Assembly: GCA_020746105.1 (NCBI GenBank)
Contig: CM036628.1
Span: 5,776,001 to 5,840,000 of the forward strand
Origin: Trogon surrucura
Lineage: Eukaryota; Chordata; Aves; Trogoniformes; Trogonidae
DNA length: 64,000 nucleotides
Direction of reading: 5' to 3'
The translations under genes were made by a program, and so were the position numbers. Shown here piece after piece: positions 1 to 12,100 of this stretch. Numbering within the stretch: position 1 is the stretch's first letter; every line of letters starts with the position of its first letter. Under the pieces are notes generated by a model. The model saw only the letters and a program-made list of their open reading frames with translations, did no database searches and had not been told where the DNA came from.

Positions 1-3000
1 ATATACATATATAGATGTACTTCTATATATACGCATGTATAAAAAAAGTGATTCTTTTCTGCACCAGCTGTCATCTCTGAAGCATATGCCTGGCTAGGAA
101 AGCAGACAAATGCTTTTTGAAGCAGATACATCTTCTATTTCCATAGTGTGTTGGCAGGAGGTGGTACTAAGGATTAAGAATTTGGTTCTATTCTTGCTAA
201 GAGCCAACTGGCTGGGAGGATGCTTTGGGGCATTTTGTGGATGTGATACATTGGTAGTTCCTGAACTGAAGAGAAAAAAAATTAATTTATATGTGGATAT
301 CTGAAATCTCTGTCTATTCGATGCTTATCACACAGCTGCCTAGGCTTGCTCTTTGCAAGGTTGCTGCAAATCATGTCTGAAGGCTCCGAGTCAAAATATG
401 ACAAGCTTTTCTTTACATTACCTCTCTGACATATATACTGCAACATCCAGGCTCTTTGCAGCTTCTTCAAAATTCAGAAGGTCAAATTTTGCTCTCCCAT
501 GTCAGCACACAACTCTCATTGCCCTGATTTTAATCTTACTATGGTGCAACTTCTGCATAAACTCTCTGCAAATAGCATTGTGTCACAGAGACGGAAATTA
601 AAAGTTAGATAGAGCCTTTTAGCCAAGCATCCCTATTTCATTAAATTACATTGCTTATAGTAAGACAGGGAAATAAGGAGGAACAATAGACACTTTATAC
701 TAATATCTCTCATTTCCATTCTACATGGGAACTGGGTTCTGGATTTGCTGTAACTCAGTAAAAAAAGACCCCTGTAAGTGTACTAATGTTCCACCCTCTA
801 CCTCCTGCAGACTAAATGCCAGCACACACGTGTGTTCAAGACTACGATTTCGTCTCTAGTCTGAACTTCCCATTAAGTGAAGTATTTCCTGTAAAAAAGT
901 GATTACCTGTATCACAAGATGGAACTACTTCACTCCCTAATAACCGTGCGCTTCGGATTTGGTTAAGTCCTGATCTAAACCCTACATATTCCCGTTCCCC
1001 CTGCCTCTAAGGGTATATAACTTACGTTACTAATACAAGCAGACTAAAGTAATGGGCTAGACTGGCTGCATATCCTGCTAAGCCAGCTCTCTGCACACAG
1101 AGCCCTCAGTTGCATGCTTCAGCTGCAACCAAGCCTGGGGCTCTCCTAGTGTATGCTTCTATGTCCCTGCATCAAAACACCACAAAGAAGTAGAATTTTT
1201 GAAAGAAGCAGAAGTATGACAGAACAGAAAATTATTTGCCTCAGTCCCCAGTCTGGAAGCACATCTCTCCAAAACAACCCCGCCACTAATTAAAGTAATC
1301 CACTGGGTGGATCAGCTGTCTGCAGACAGCTCTACCAGTACGTCAAGAGCTTGCTTCTCCAAAGAGTGGCACAAAAGCCCTGTTCACGTCTCAACTAAAT
1401 CCCAAAGTCCAGGATAATCATACGAGCCTGCAGCCAACATCCCTACTGCCACTGAGGATAGCCTGGGATCTACCAGAATTCACCTTTGTGAACAGCTAGG
1501 GCTTATGCTGACTCATTCTAGGCAATCTGGGTTTGATTTGATTCACATGGCTTTGCCTAAAAACATACGGGAATGTCTGAGGTAGCATAACACACCAAGA
1601 GCCATCCACCTGACAGGTAAGTGCCACTATGAGGACAGCCTTACCTAGCCACGGGTGCATCAGTTGGACTATTCAGTGCCACTGTGCTTCTGCAGATATG
1701 CAATAATGTTAAAAAGTGGCAAAATTTGGCATCAAACCCCACCACGGGTGAGTTCTTGCTCACCACACTTCACCAGCCCTGAAGTTCAGTGATGCTGTCT
1801 CCAAGTTTGTGGAACTGTAATTGAAAGCAGCATCAGGCACTGTCACAACTGATCCTTGTTGACAGTGATCAGAATTAATGCATGAACCATGATCATTTGA
1901 ACTAAACCAGCAGAACCTACACCTGAGAACTGAAGCCATTTCAGATGTACAACAGAGTGGGCAAAACGAGAAGGACAGGCATGACTGCTAGTGAGTGGGT
2001 TACACATATGTATTAATTTGTCAGAGCTTTCAAATGTCATAACAAAATAGAAGACACTGACATTTTCCCAAGCACACGTAGAAAGTTCTTACTCTCCAAT
2101 TAACAGCAGACTTAAGCTAAAAATGGAGAGAGCAGTGAACTCTAGCTAAATTTTCTTCCACTTTTAAATTAACTTTCAACTGCTCCTGAAAGAGGACAGG
2201 GATCAGTTTTCAAAATTGTCAGTGTTTTTTTTGTTGTTTTTTTTTTTTGAGTAAATCAGAGAAAACGTACATAGGCAAAAGGTCTGAGTTACCATGGCCT
2301 ATTGTCTGCAGGTAGAAAAATGTCCCTGCACCCAGCACCAGCCAAAATTGATACAAACTGTTCTTTTCCGACGAGAAAATTTAGTGGCAGCTTTAAAAGA
2401 AATTACAACTTAAAATTTCCTGCACGGTGAGCAATGCTCTGCAGAGAAAGAACACGCTCAAAAAATCAGAAACATGTAGAGATCAAACAAAAACTCCAGC
2501 TAAATCTGCCTTTGAGAGAAACCGATAGGATGAAACAGAGCTATGTAGGTTCCTCTGGCATACACTGACAGCAGAGGAATTGCTTCTTTCCTCCCTCCCT
2601 CCTTTTCCCTTCGCTCTCTTTTTTCTTCTCTCCTCCTGAGTATATTGCGTGTGAAAACAGGAAAAACTTGATCCTGTGCTCCCGATCTAATACCCACTCA
2701 CATAAGGTTAGGAAAACACGAATCAAAACTTTGCAGGTCAGAAACCATCTCCTATGAAACATTACATAAACTGAAAGCCATAGGTTGAGATTTTTCATTA
2801 ATCTCCACGAAAAGATGACACCCAACTGAAAGGTATTCTGCTGTGGACACCCTCTCCTAAGCTGCAATTCTGACATTGCTCCTTCCTTGAAGCTAACCTT
2901 GAAGGTAGCTGTTTTCCACATCACTATACATTCTTATCCCATTCCTGTGGTCATTTGGGTGCTCTACTTAAATTATAACTGAATCTACAGCAAAGCAAAA

Positions 3001-6000
3001 AAGGATTGAGGATTTCCGTGGGATTTAAGAAGGAAGGAGATTCCATGGGATGAGCACACGTTTAAAGGCGTGTTTGGCTGTTTTTTTCTGTTGTGGTACA
3101 AGATAGAGAGTTGTTGGGTTTGGAATTTTGTGTTTGTTTTTTTTTTAAATAATGTTTTTATTTAACAACTCTGTAATAACACAGTATGGAAAAAAAAATC
3201 CATTGGAATTAAGGACCAGAATCTAGAAAGTTTATTGTGCTTCACTGACGTGCTAGAGTCACACATCCTTCTTGAACCAATGAATTCAGAAGCACCTTGT
3301 AAACAGCAGGGATGTCTCCCCAAAAGCAACATGAAAGTTCAACCCACGGGGGTTGCTTTACAAGACACAACCAGCTATTGCATTTTTCAGAGAATGCTCT
3401 CATCATCAGGCTGTAGGGAAGTAACACAACTCTTTGCTCTTCTGCTAGTCATTCTTCAGAGAACGCAGTGGTATCCTCTGCAAGATGGCAAAGCCTATAA
3501 AAGGCTCCTCCTACACTGCCTAACAGACTGGGGTCGTCAAGGAACAAAGGTGTTAGAAAACCTTTATTTTTTCACCCAATAGGGCCTGTACATATTCTCA
3601 TGCTAACACCTCAGCTCCAGCTTTCAACAACGCATAGACCTAGTGATGCAGAACTGTTTCATGCAAGTGAAGGGAGACTCAGAGGTCCAATAACTCTTGA
3701 ATTAAAGTTACTCCAAATAGACAGTTTACTAGGCTGTATCCATATCCTCAGCCTCGTGCCATGTAACAGGATCCTGGAAAACCAAGATCTGTTCCTTCTA
3801 GGGACAGGCATAAAGCAAGAAGCGATCTGCTACGGGAAATTTGAGCAGCACAGCTCATATTCAGAAATTACATAAAGTTTTAAATAGTTTCAGGTTGAGG
3901 CTCTGCAGATCATTACAATATTTGCTAACTGCTACGCCCCAACCTGTTGGTGACCTTCTGGAATATGCATTCTGCTGAAGTGAAAACTATTACAAAAAAC
4001 ATCACATAAACATTGAAACATTCTCAAAAGCACTACATGCATGCCCTGGTCAGGTAAAAAGAAAAATACAAGTCTGCAGTTTAAATTCCTTCTCACTTTA
4101 AGCAGCAAGATACAACCGTGCACTCTCTTTAAAGACGGCGATAAAACACACTTTGAAAGGCAATCCTTCAAGGGGACATTAAAGCAATGAAACGCTGGCA
4201 AAAGTAATTATGCAGAAACATTTTTGCAAATAATGAGAAATATCTACTTTCATCTTGTCACTTCTTGGCATGGGTATTTACAACGAATTCCTGTTCATTT
4301 CACTGCAATTTCTGTGCACGATCCAGTGGTTAGAACAGAACTAGTAGAGGAAATGAAAAATTGCTCATTTAAGTTCAGATATTTTCTTATCATGAAAACT
4401 TTTTTTTCAGGACTTTGGTTTTAATCACTCTCCCTCTACTGATGCATCTTTCCTCATCACTCCTATGACGTTATAAATATGCAAAAAATCAGACATTGCT
4501 CCCCGGTGTTGGACTTGGAGTTGAAAAATTCCAGAATGTTTTTCTCAAACCGTTCATTTGCTTTGCCTTTTAGCAAATTAACAGTCACAATTTCTGCCAT
4601 CACAGCCACCCCTTTTTCTACAGAATACACCTCTCAGAGCATCCAAGGAAAACAAGCTGTCGAGGTCTAGACAATTTATTTTCTTCCAGCTGAATACTGT
4701 CAACTACGCAGTTTTTGAATCCTTTCTATCACCAAGTTTCATGTTTACTGTGTGGCTGCCAATTCTACACTCATTACAAAGGCCTTGTTTGGCTCCTAAC
4801 AGTTCTGCTTTAGGTGGCAAGGAAATTTAAAGTCTTATATATAAAATCTTCTAGAAAATTTCTTAATGAAAAGTCTATCAAAAGGACAGGAGCTGGCTAC
4901 TGAACTGCCACCTAGATGGCAATACCCTTCCACGTGCCAAGTATGCCACATCAAGCAACGTTACAAACACTCTGAATTTTTGAGACTGTAAATGAGACCG
5001 AGTGTTCCTCACTTCTCGTTAAAGGAAATTGCCCGCACTCTGGACAGGCACAAAACAGAACGGGGATTCATATGGAGAGAGGGAATATATTCCTATAGCT
5101 TCCAGATTGAATGACAGATTTTTACCACCTACATGCTGAGAACGGTGGCCCAAATTCTTGATTCCAGCAGAAGCGAGGACATTGATGAGTTTATTTTAGT
5201 GATTAGAGTTGTTTCTTACACTACTAAAAATGTACCACAGTGGTATTGCAGGCTACTCGAAACATGTATTTTTTTAGAAATATGTTTTGTTATTCTGAGC
5301 TTTAATTGGTCTGCAGTGGTCATTTTTGTTCTTCCACTTAAAAAAGTGTAGCCATCGACAATGCAAGATAAACAAACACTTCATTCAGGTCTGGGGATGG
5401 TCTTGAGAGAGGAAACACTAATGACAAGTGTGTATAAAATATCAAGCAATGATGCTTATGAACTTTATATTGTTTTAGTGGGTAATGGATCCTCCAAGCT
5501 AAATTCACTGCTTTAAATCCAGTTAGGAGTATGGCACCTACCACCTTCTTTGGACTACTGAAGAAATTTTGTGGTGTTGGTTTGTTTGTTGTGGGGTTTT
5601 TTTTCAAACTCAGTCAAAGAAGACAGATGCTGTGGGTCTGTGTTGAACAGCAGTGTTCACAGAAGATGTAGGTATCTAATGTTTAATTGCTGCGTCTGAC
5701 AGAGGATTCACATCCCCACTCCTCAGCTCCCTAGAAACTGCTCTAACCAACCTCTCCGAATGCTGCCACTGTATTTTATTTATTATATTTGTTTGCATGC
5801 GTTATGCCCTTCCCAGTTTTATCTGATTTTATCTACCTTGTACACAGGCTAGAAAAGCCCCTCTCTGACAACGTATTTGATATTCCCTGCAGGTTAGAGA
5901 ACCCTTTTCATCTGAGAGTTGCCTGGCATTCGCAGTAGCTGAGGCTCAGTCCTCTATCCGTAGGCAGAACTCCAAATTCAGAAATCACAGCCTCCTGGCA

Positions 6001-7543
6001 TCCCTGCAGTGTGTCACTAGGGACAATCAATGAATAATAGAAAAGTCAGTATTTGTGAGACTGGGGCTATAATTTTCTGTCAGAAACTCCAGGTTTGCAT
6101 GCAAGGGGTATATAAAAAATGAAACGCAAAAGCAGAAAAAAAAAATTTCAATTTTACAGTCCTATGTGAACACTTGACTAATCCCATCATTCACAAAAAC
6201 AGGTCTCCCAGGTATTAGACCACACAAAGACAACAGCAAGGAATCAAGCAAGTGCAGTTTAAGAGCCTCCTGACCTCTCAGCTGCAATCTTTGCAGTTGA
6301 TATGGCCATTCCATTTACACCTACATTAACCATTGCAGAACAGTGTAAAGTAAGTCAGCATAAGGAGAATTTCAGGCACAGAAAGGAGGTGAGGCTTTAG
6401 AAATAATTCCACTTCACCACTGCTTAGTTATCATTGGCATAAAACTCCAGCCCAGTCTTGAAAGGAAGTCTGATGTTTGCATCATTTCTTTGCAAAACTA
6501 TTTTGTGTTGTAATAGATGTAAAAGATGCTGCTAAGGTCTTAAGAAATAATAGTAATTTGCCCTAGGTAAAAAGCCAAGATTCTTCACCAGCGCCAGTTT
6601 TAAAATTTAGGTTTATACAACAAGCACTTTGGGCAGCTTGTCCCAGAAAAGATCAAACACCACTTACTTCCTATTTTTGTTTAAGAAAATTGTTTTCCTC
6701 TGTTGCGAAGTTGCCAAAGTCAAACTACTGAGTGCCACACAGCAACTAAAAAAGCCTTAACAGGACTGAAATTATTTTTTTTCTTGATTGCAGCATCTCA
6801 AAAACCTCAATGTTTTCTCTTAAATAAGTGTACTTTAAAAATGTTCGCTCGATTTAGAAAGGAAACACGTATGTGAGAAGTAGTGAGGGAGGAGCTGTAG
6901 AGAGAATATTCTCTTTCTGATTTTAACATCTTCTGGAAGATGCCCGAGATGGAGGATGACAAATTTTGATGGTTTTTACAGCCTTATCTTCCTAAATAGC
7001 TCAAATCTCAACTTTATCGCCTCAGAGAAAACAAAATGTGACAAATTCATCAGACTGTATAATGGACCCTGAAAACTTTTATTTCCTTAATGCGCTTATT
7101 AGCTTCAAGGTAAAATCACGTCGTACCTTGAACTTACTCTATATTCATCCCATTTTAAAGCAAGGGCTGAAACACAGGACTGAGTTTTAGCAAGTAACTG
7201 CACCATCAGTATCTATGTGATCCTCTGAGCTGCTGGCAAACAAAGAGCAACGCAATTACAAGTTGCTTTGATGTCCTAAACCGCGACGCTATTGAAAAGC
7301 CCAGCGCTAGTTCCAGTTCTCCCAGCTGGCTTCTGATTTCTACAGCAAAAGAGAAGCAGTACAAACTGATGGCTGTAAAAGGAATGGCTCTGAAATTACA
7401 GTTTTGTATTAACCTACAAGACAGGAAGGGTAAGATAAATCCAACTGCCTTGCAACCCGTGCTACAAAGCCGTGGTTTAGTCTGAAGTTATCAGCAGTGT
7501 CATCAGGTACAGTCACTCAGTGATGTAATTCACCTATGGCTGC
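1..7543. other. Single-copy AT-rich DNA, no gene recognised
   Basis: The stretch opens with an irregular TA-rich patch at about 1-40. It has T-rich runs at about 2223-2250 and 3115-3150, a pyrimidine tract at 2583-2637 and a GTTT-like patch at about 5572-5602. Open frames here are short (the longest is 127 codons, across the pyrimidine tract) and show no recognisable protein family. I see no CR1 or LTR copy. Unrecognised old repeats or enhancers could be present; that needs a repeat library or cross-species alignment. Confidence 0.6.
2583..2637. repeat. Polypyrimidine tract
   Basis: About 55 bases are almost only C and T on the plus strand, with CCTCCCTC-type units grading into TTTTTTCTTCTCTCC. 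It is not a perfect tandem array. Such homopurine/homopyrimidine tracts can form triplex DNA, but nothing here shows that it does. It also explains the basic, Glu/Lys/Arg-rich minus-strand open frames that cross it. Confidence 0.7.
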
Positions 7544-8014
7544 TTGTCTACGTTTAGTCCATATCTGGGGCTAAACTACAGCAGTGACCTCTCCCCAGCA
7601 GAGAAGGGGCATTAGGAGAGGAGACCAGTCTGTTAAGATAACAAATTTAACGAGGCAGTAAAACTAATATCAATACTGACGCCAATGTAAAATATACAAA
7701 GTTATACTCAGCCCAGTGAAGGCAGGGCGGTCACAATCACCAGGAAAGCAGTCCTCTGGAGCAGAATGGTAAGTGAGTCCCTCCAGGGATGGAGAGGAGC
7801 AGGAGAAGGAAGAGGAGGAGCAAGAGGAATGCCATTCCCAAATTTCCCCCTTTATACTGACGGTGACGTTTATGGGATTGCAGACACCTGTAGCCAGCTC
7901 AGGGCAGCTGCCCTGGCTTTTGTCCCTCCCAGCTCAAGCTCCTGGCTGACCTGAAAGTGCTGAAGGCTGCACCCCATGGCTGGGCTGGGATTCTATCCCA
8001 GCCAAACCAGGACA
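7544..8014 (-). mobile_element. Solo LTR of an avian endogenous retrovirus (family A)
   Basis: Read on the minus strand, the copy begins TGTCCTGGTTTGGCTGGGAT and ends TAGACA, giving the TG...CA ends of an LTR over about 471 bases. The 4 bases CTGC precede the plus-strand left end (7540-7543) and follow the right end (8015-8018), a possible target-site duplication. A related copy lies at about 42556-43023. Shared blocks include the stretch around the phrase ACACCTGTAGCCAG and the one around CTAATATCAATACT. No gag, pol or env sequence adjoins it, so it is a solo LTR fossil. The start resembles LTRs of the bird ERVL-like class, but the exact family needs a library search. Divergence from the second copy suggests an old insertion. 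Confidence 0.75.
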
Positions 8015-8422
8015 CTGCTGATCACATACTACTACAAAATGACAATGAAATGCTACAGCTTACCAAGTGTACGTTATTAAGAGATGACAGTGCTTGGCGT
8101 ACTGTGTGAACATCTGTGTGAACTTTGGTTATTATACAAGACCTGGACAGTAACTTTTATGTTACAGCCACAGCAGGTCCTTTTCCATAGGTACTCACAG
8201 CACTATCACCCAGGAACCTGTGACCGAGCAGCAGAACACATATATTAACTAGGTGTTACCAAAGTCACCGTGACTCTGCCTGAACCTCTCTACATTTTCT
8301 GAGACCAGCGCAGTTTTTTCTTCAACATTTTTCATGTAGCTACTCTTTCACATATTCATCTGTAAATCATATACCAATTCCAGCATAAGAAACTGCCCCA
8401 GACCAGTCCTATATTAATACCC

Positions 8423-9177
8423 TGTCCTGGTTTGAGCTAAAAAACCAATTCTGTTCAGTGATTTTTACTTCTCAGCTCAGTCTCTTCTAAAAGGCTGCGC
8501 TTCCTTAAGTTAGCAGCACGTTCCTGCAGACAACGTGTGCTACTGGCAGTGATGACACCTGATGTTTACAGTCACTGCCTGGGACTGGAGTGCAGAAAGG
8601 CTCTTGCTTATACTTATTCCTACAGTGACCAAGGCCACTGCTGGCTCTTGTGTGCCACGCTGGGGGGTGCTGGGTAGTAAGAGGGGGGCACAAGGAAGTA
8701 AAAGGCGGCACCTCCGGGCTGTAATAGACAGGACAGGTGACCAACGGGAGTATTCCATTCCATATACATCATATTTAACATAAATTGAGTGATCACAAAA
8801 GTTTCTTTCTGCAATGGCCAGTGTCCAGGGAGGACTCCGTCCAATCTCCTGCTTTTAATCCTGATCCTGAGTTCCCGAACCCAGCTCCTGCCGAGCCTGG
8901 GGCTGCCCCGGTGCCTCCTGCTCTGCAGCACCAGTGGGGATCGCTACCGAGGGGGGAATAGGGTTCAATATCAGACTTATATATAGTTGTACATAGTTCT
9001 TTATTTTTATAATTTCCCTATTATTTCCATGATTGTGTCACTAAAGCTGTTTTAGTTTTCTAACCCATAAGTCTCTCTGCCCCATTCCCTTTTCCTTCCC
9101 ATTTTTTTGGGGTGGAAGAAGGGGTTAGACAGTGTCTGTCTGCGTGTTAGTGGCCGGGCCAGCCCTAACCCATGACA
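8423..9177 (+). mobile_element. Solo LTR of an avian endogenous retrovirus (family B, long form)
   Basis: The copy runs from TGTCCTGGTTTGAGC to CCCATGACA, about 755 bases with TG...CA ends. The flanks TACCC (left) and AACCC (right) match at 4 of 5 positions, fitting a 5-base target duplication. Inside are a TATA-like stretch (TTATATATAG near 8977), then T-rich DNA, as expected around an LTR promoter and R region. It shares blocks with the minus-strand LTR at 44422-44819, especially the first ~60 bases, the block just after the promoter, and the tail ending in AGCCCTAACCCATGACA-like sequence. No internal viral genes are next to it. Short open frames on both strands within it are chance. It looks old and has no coding role. 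Confidence 0.78.
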
Positions 9178-12100
9178 AACCCTCTGACTGCAACTGAACC
9201 TACAAATAGCTTGGCCTTTCGTCATCAATTAGTGAGTATACTACTGAGATCTCACTTATATGTCACTTACAGTCATGCATACAGCACAGAAAATGCACAC
9301 ACGCACAAAATGACACAGCAGAATGGGCACAGTCAGAATTAATAGAAGACGAACATCTGTAACAGTCATTAAAAGTATTTTATGGTGGTGTGTCATTACA
9401 AATATACTGGTAGCTATTGTGAAATTGAGAGAAGTTGACAATTATTTTTAGGCTGCTTAGAGAAATAACAACAGATGTTTATTAAACAAAATGAAATATT
9501 CTAGCCAAGGGTATTTGTAAGAAATCTGCCTTCTGTCATATACTGTCAAGTTTCCAGTGTGGAAAAATAACTGCATTGAGTCAGCTTCTACGTATGTTCC
9601 TAGCAATTTTGCAATTCTGAGATTGCATCTGAAGCTACTCTTCCTTACTGATTGTGTGCTGTTCAGTCCTCCAATCCTAATTTTGTTATTTATTGCTATT
9701 TAAAACTGATTATTTTGTCTATCTCTGAACCCAGGTTCCCATAAAACTTAACAAAGAAACCTATTTTCTTAAGAAATGTAAATCACACATCTGAATGAAC
9801 TGAGCTACAATTATTGAAAATATGGAAATAAACATTTAGTACTTGACAATTTGAAACATTTCTTTTAGCACCTATGCATGCATATACATGACTGTAAATA
9901 AAATTTACATTTTAGTCACAAATCGGTAATTTCATTCTTCACAAATTGAATCGTACCATGCACACAGTTATCAGCGAATCCACATGAGTCTTTTGAGGCA
10001 TTACCTCAAAGGTTTCCCCAGCATCACCAACATTCTACAACATGCACAAAGAGAATGGTTAGGCAGTTGGAGAACACTGGTGCACCTGCAGAAAAATCTC
10101 TTTCTGAAAGGTTTCAGAATAACACAAAAGTTCTCTTGTGCTGCCTGCTTGCCTGTCCAGCTTAAATTTCTAACACCTACAGAAAATTCTTCATTGCACT
10201 GAAGAATGTTATACAAAATCTAACCCATAATTTAATCATGCCTGTAATCTGACTTTTGAGGTTTCCTATAATCATAATTTCTATAAATTCTTTGCAGTGG
10301 TTTCCAATATTTTACTTTTTTTTTTTCTTCTGCTATAAAATCACTCTCTGATGTAATTCTCTTGAAACAGTGACATGAAAATGAACTTGATCTATATCAC
10401 AAAAATCCTTAACTATACACATCAATTGTGCTGATTACAAATATCCCACGAAGGAGAAGCCAGAGTGGGAAAAAGCAAAATGAAAATGCGTTCAATTCTA
10501 CGCATGAATGAAGCCAGCTAATACATCTTCCTATAACTGGATAAACATCTTGTTGTGAGCGCATTTTTTGTTTTAGTTTCATTTTTTTTCAAAGGGAGCT
10601 TTTTTTCTTTCTCCAGACGTGTCTGTATTTCCTATATAGGAGCATCTTCCCATAAGGTTCATTCTGCTACTCGTTTGCTCATTAGCATCAAGCAAATGGA
10701 GCCTGTTCGATGTGTGATAAACCTCAGCTACGATGCTGAACAGTTACAAGGACTAGTAAAACACTGGGAAAAAAAAAAACAGAGAAAAAAAACAACAAAA
10801 ACCCAGCTCTGTTCACTCTACAACTTTCCTGGCAGCTCTGCTGCGTATTTTGTTTTTGTTGCTATGAGATTTTACCAGATATAAGCACAGTGATCTCTAA
10901 GATAAGCAAGGGAAATTTTGCTAAAGATGTCAGCTCCCATAAATGATAAGACATTTAGCTATATCCTTCATTAAGTTCAATACTTGACAACTTTGTTATG
11001 TTTTTAACAATAAATTGGCTAATTCTCTGCACTTTTTACAGAAAGACACTTTAAGGCCTGGCAACTTTTTAGGGGGAGAAAAGGCACATTAGGAAAAAAC
11101 CAAACAATACCTTAAAAATAACGTAATAACCTGAAAAATCATTGGTTGAACTGCTAGTTGAGGCTACCTCTAGTGACTTTTTCTTGTGCTCCAGCGAGAT
11201 TCTAGATCTCATGGACTGTAAGTCCACTGTAGATCAGCTGAATCTCATTCAACTCTGAGAAATTAAAAATGTGGACAAACGCAATATAAGAAGTTTTGCT
11301 GCAATTTTCTTTTCCCCAGCATACACCTGAAACAGTGAGATCGTGAAACTGGAGCTGTGGGTTTAAAATAATGCGTGTTCTTTAATAAAATCAGCTGAAA
11401 AAAAAACGTAACCAAGCTGGAAAGTAAAACCACCTCCAGGAATTACCCTGTGGGAGGTGGGCAACTGCTGCTCCCTCCTTCCTGCCCCTGCTCAACACTG
11501 TAATTCCAATGTCCCTCTCCCGTGGCTTCCCACAGGACTGACTATTCCTACTTTGCCAGAACATCCTTCACAACACCACATACTGGAGCATTTCAAAGAT
11601 GGTTTTGAAACAGGATTAGATCCAAATCAATAACAATTCACTCTTTGTACTGTTGGCATAACATTGTGTATTAAAAGACAAATTGCTAGGGATAGGGAGC
11701 TGGTGTTTCAGTAGACCACCTTATTGAAGATGGTTTTTTTAGAGTGATAAAACTCCTTCTCACAAGTCAAAAAATGTTTTCACACACTCTGAACATACGT
11801 GTCAGAGACAGTGCAATGAGTACATGAGACATAAATCATAAAAGCAAGCCAAGACATAGAATCAGAGCACCATTCCTCTGACAACTACAACAAATACCGG
11901 AAAAGAAACCTTGTTTAGCAAGAGCCTGTAAACTGCCAAGCAAGAGAACAGGATAGTGAAGTGAGAGCAAAATGCTTAAAATAGTTACACTGAAATGTAG
12001 TACAGAACCTGAGCTCACTGCAGGACAGTTTCAAGCTCTTCCTCACCCATGCACAGAACTCCAGATTCCTCCATCATTTCCTCTTACTGTGGATACTCAG

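Noticed and set aside
2541-2924. 127-codon minus-strand open frame
   Set aside because: It crosses the pyrimidine tract, which lacks stop codons on that strand and inflates frame length. The product is low-complexity Lys/Glu/Arg.
3493-3502. TATAAAAGG as a promoter
   Set aside because: A lone TATA-like word in AT-rich DNA with no other promoter feature or downstream gene.
8505-8986. Several open frames on both strands at 8.5-9.0 kb
   Set aside because: They lie wholly inside the solo LTR 8423-9177, in its GC-richer part, and do not resemble viral proteins.
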